Source: Butyrivibrio sp.
Lineage (GTDB): Bacteria > Bacillota_A > Clostridia > Lachnospirales > Lachnospiraceae
Assembly (NCBI RefSeq): GCF_024699075.1
Contig: NZ_JAILQF010000090.1
Location: 1-14,355 of the forward strand
Direction of reading: 5' to 3'
Length of the DNA: 14,355 nt
Part shown: in pieces, positions 13,772 through 14,355 of the stretch
Layout: each line of letters starts with the position of its first letter
How positions within the stretch are numbered: the stretch's first letter is position 1
The notes under the pieces: model-generated
Told to the model about the DNA's origin: nothing
What the model saw: the letters and a program-made list of their open reading frames with translations, nothing else
Database searches by the model: none
Position numbers and translations under genes: made by a program

Positions 13772-14060
13772 TTTACGGATAAGAGTAAGTGTGTCAAAGC
13801 CTATTATCCGCAAATCTTGTTTCTATTCTTTGTGGATTCTTCTGATTTACGGATAAGAGACAGTGAGACGAAGGCTCTTATCCGTAGATAGTAGAGGATG
13901 TGAAGTTTATAATCTCTTGGATTTCTGCTGATTTACGGATAAGCGTAAGTGTGTCATAGCCTGTTATCCGCAAATCTTGTTTTTGATCTTTGCGGATTCT
14001 ACTATTTTACGGATAAGAGATGATGAGACAAGGACTCTTATCCGTAGATGGTAGAGAATG
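13772..14060 (+). repeat. 160-bp tandem duplication carrying four TTTACGGATAAG hairpins
   Basis: Two copies start at 13772 and 13932, exactly 160 bp apart, and the second fades after about 14060. Each copy has two hairpins of 43 nt: type A at 13772-13814 and 13932-13974, type B at 13846-13888 and 14006-14048. Type B stems are perfect over 12 bp (TACGGATAAGAG with CTCTTATCCGTA). Type A stems have one A-C mismatch near the base and mismatches near the loop but an AAA end that extends pairing. Loops differ but keep a GTGNGNC or GATGAGAC core. A leader like GGATTCT-NCT-GATTTACGG precedes hairpins B, A' and B'. The array is separate from any gene, ends about 110 bp before the NUDIX gene, and matches no insertion sequence, CRISPR or RNA family I know. 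Confidence 0.85.
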
Positions 14061-14095
14061 TCTGATTTTTCAAGTATATTAAATTCATTAAGTCT

Positions 14096-14124
14096 TTGAA
14101 TCTTTTAATATGGGAAGGTATACT
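14096..14124 (+). promoter_or_regulatory. Promoter of the NUDIX hydrolase gene
   Basis: TTGAAT (14096-14101) and TATACT (14119-14124) are separated by 17 bp, a good vegetative-type promoter. The start of transcription would fall near 14131, about 37 bp before the ATG at 14168, giving a short leader containing the AAAAGGAAGAG ribosome binding site. Confidence 0.65.
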
Positions 14125-14167
14125 TTATATATTACTAGAAAAAATTTTTACCAAAAAGGAAGAGACA

Positions 14168-14355
14168 ATGGAATATATCGACATTTATACAAGAGACGGC
14201 AAGTTTACTGGTATCACAAGGCCTAAGCACGATCCCAAAAAGCCGGGTGAATATTACAGGCATGCGCTTATTATCATGAAGACTTCTGATAGTCCTGCAC
14301 CTGGCACGGGCGAGGGGATGTATGTTGTGCAGCAGAGGTCACTTAAAGCCAGGTA
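14168..14355 (+). CDS. NUDIX hydrolase, N-terminal part (3' end outside window)
   Basis: The ATG at 14168 with AAGGAAGAG a few nt upstream opens a frame that is still open at the window end (62 codons). It begins MEYIDIYTRDGKFTGITRPK, then EYYRHALIIMKTSD and MYVVQQRSLKAR. This is the usual first strands of NUDIX proteins related to isopentenyl-diphosphate isomerase-like hydrolases, where YVVQQRSLKAR precedes the NUDIX box. The box itself (GX5EX7REUXEEXGU) lies beyond the window, so the substrate (nucleotide diphosphate or similar) cannot be judged. The call rests on the N-terminal pattern only. Confidence 0.7.
   Translation, partial: MEYIDIYTRDGKFTGITRPKHDPKKPGEYYRHALIIMKTSDSPAPGTGEGMYVVQQRSLKAR

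Noticed and set aside
13772..14060. CRISPR array
   Set aside because: Only four units, each itself a hairpin, with partly repeated spacers in a 160-bp duplication and no cas gene in view.
13772..14060. Replication origin with DnaA boxes
   Set aside because: TTATCCGCA differs by one base and TTATCCGTA by two from TTATCCACA, they occur as hairpin arms, and no dnaA, dnaN or rep gene is nearby.
1..14355. Insertion sequence, transposase, integrase, tRNA or rRNA genes
   Set aside because: No transposase or recombinase motifs, no cloverleaf-like sequence and no conserved rRNA segments were seen on either strand.

Overview
The window looks like an AT-rich chromosomal segment of a fibre-degrading Firmicute, most likely a rumen or gut Lachnospiraceae (Butyrivibrio/Pseudobutyrivibrio-like). 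This rests on a GH8 reducing-end xylose-releasing oligoxylanase, a GPH-symporter/GH2 operon with an AraC regulator, a DUF3791/DUF3990 cassette, strong GGAGG ribosome binding sites and low GC. The genus is inferred from gene content, not from a marker gene.

Layout. (1) 1-660: the 3' half of a GH8 oligoxylanase gene, closed by a strong terminator. (2) 709-1700: a small membrane-anchored protein, then a three-gene cassette of DUF3791, a truncated DUF3990 (ADP-ribosyltransferase-like toxin family) and a small helical protein, ended by a terminator. (3) 1698-2182: an AT-rich stretch without a clear gene but with adjacent small hairpins and a spaced direct repeat. (4) 2183-2976: a possible coupled 24-codon ORF and a 219-aa unknown protein with a signal-like N-terminus, then a hairpin terminator. 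(5) 3073-5242: a two-gene RloA/RloB (AbiL-type) system, an AAA ATPase plus a TOPRIM-like protein, which is the clearest phage-defence candidate. A FucI/AraA-like sugar isomerase homologue follows 51 bp later on the same strand.

(6) 6605-11744: a carbohydrate locus. A minus-strand AraC-type regulator diverges from a GPH-family sugar:cation symporter and an overlapping GH2 glycosidase (beta-galactosidase-like). Together these probably sense, import and hydrolyse a glycoside. A very long hairpin ends the operon. (7) 11982-13311: a PAP2-family membrane phosphatase and a small CAPC thioredoxin-like protein. (8) 13312-14167: about 855 bp with no convincing gene but packed with structure: two related hairpins that differ by paired substitutions, an 11-bp-period direct repeat, and a 160-bp tandem duplication holding four TTTACGGATAAG hairpins. 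(9) 14168-end: the start of a NUDIX hydrolase gene behind a good sigma-70/SigA-type promoter.

The most interesting parts are the hairpin array at 13772-14048, the RloAB pair with its neighbours, and the toxin-antitoxin-like cassette whose toxin-like member has been internally deleted.
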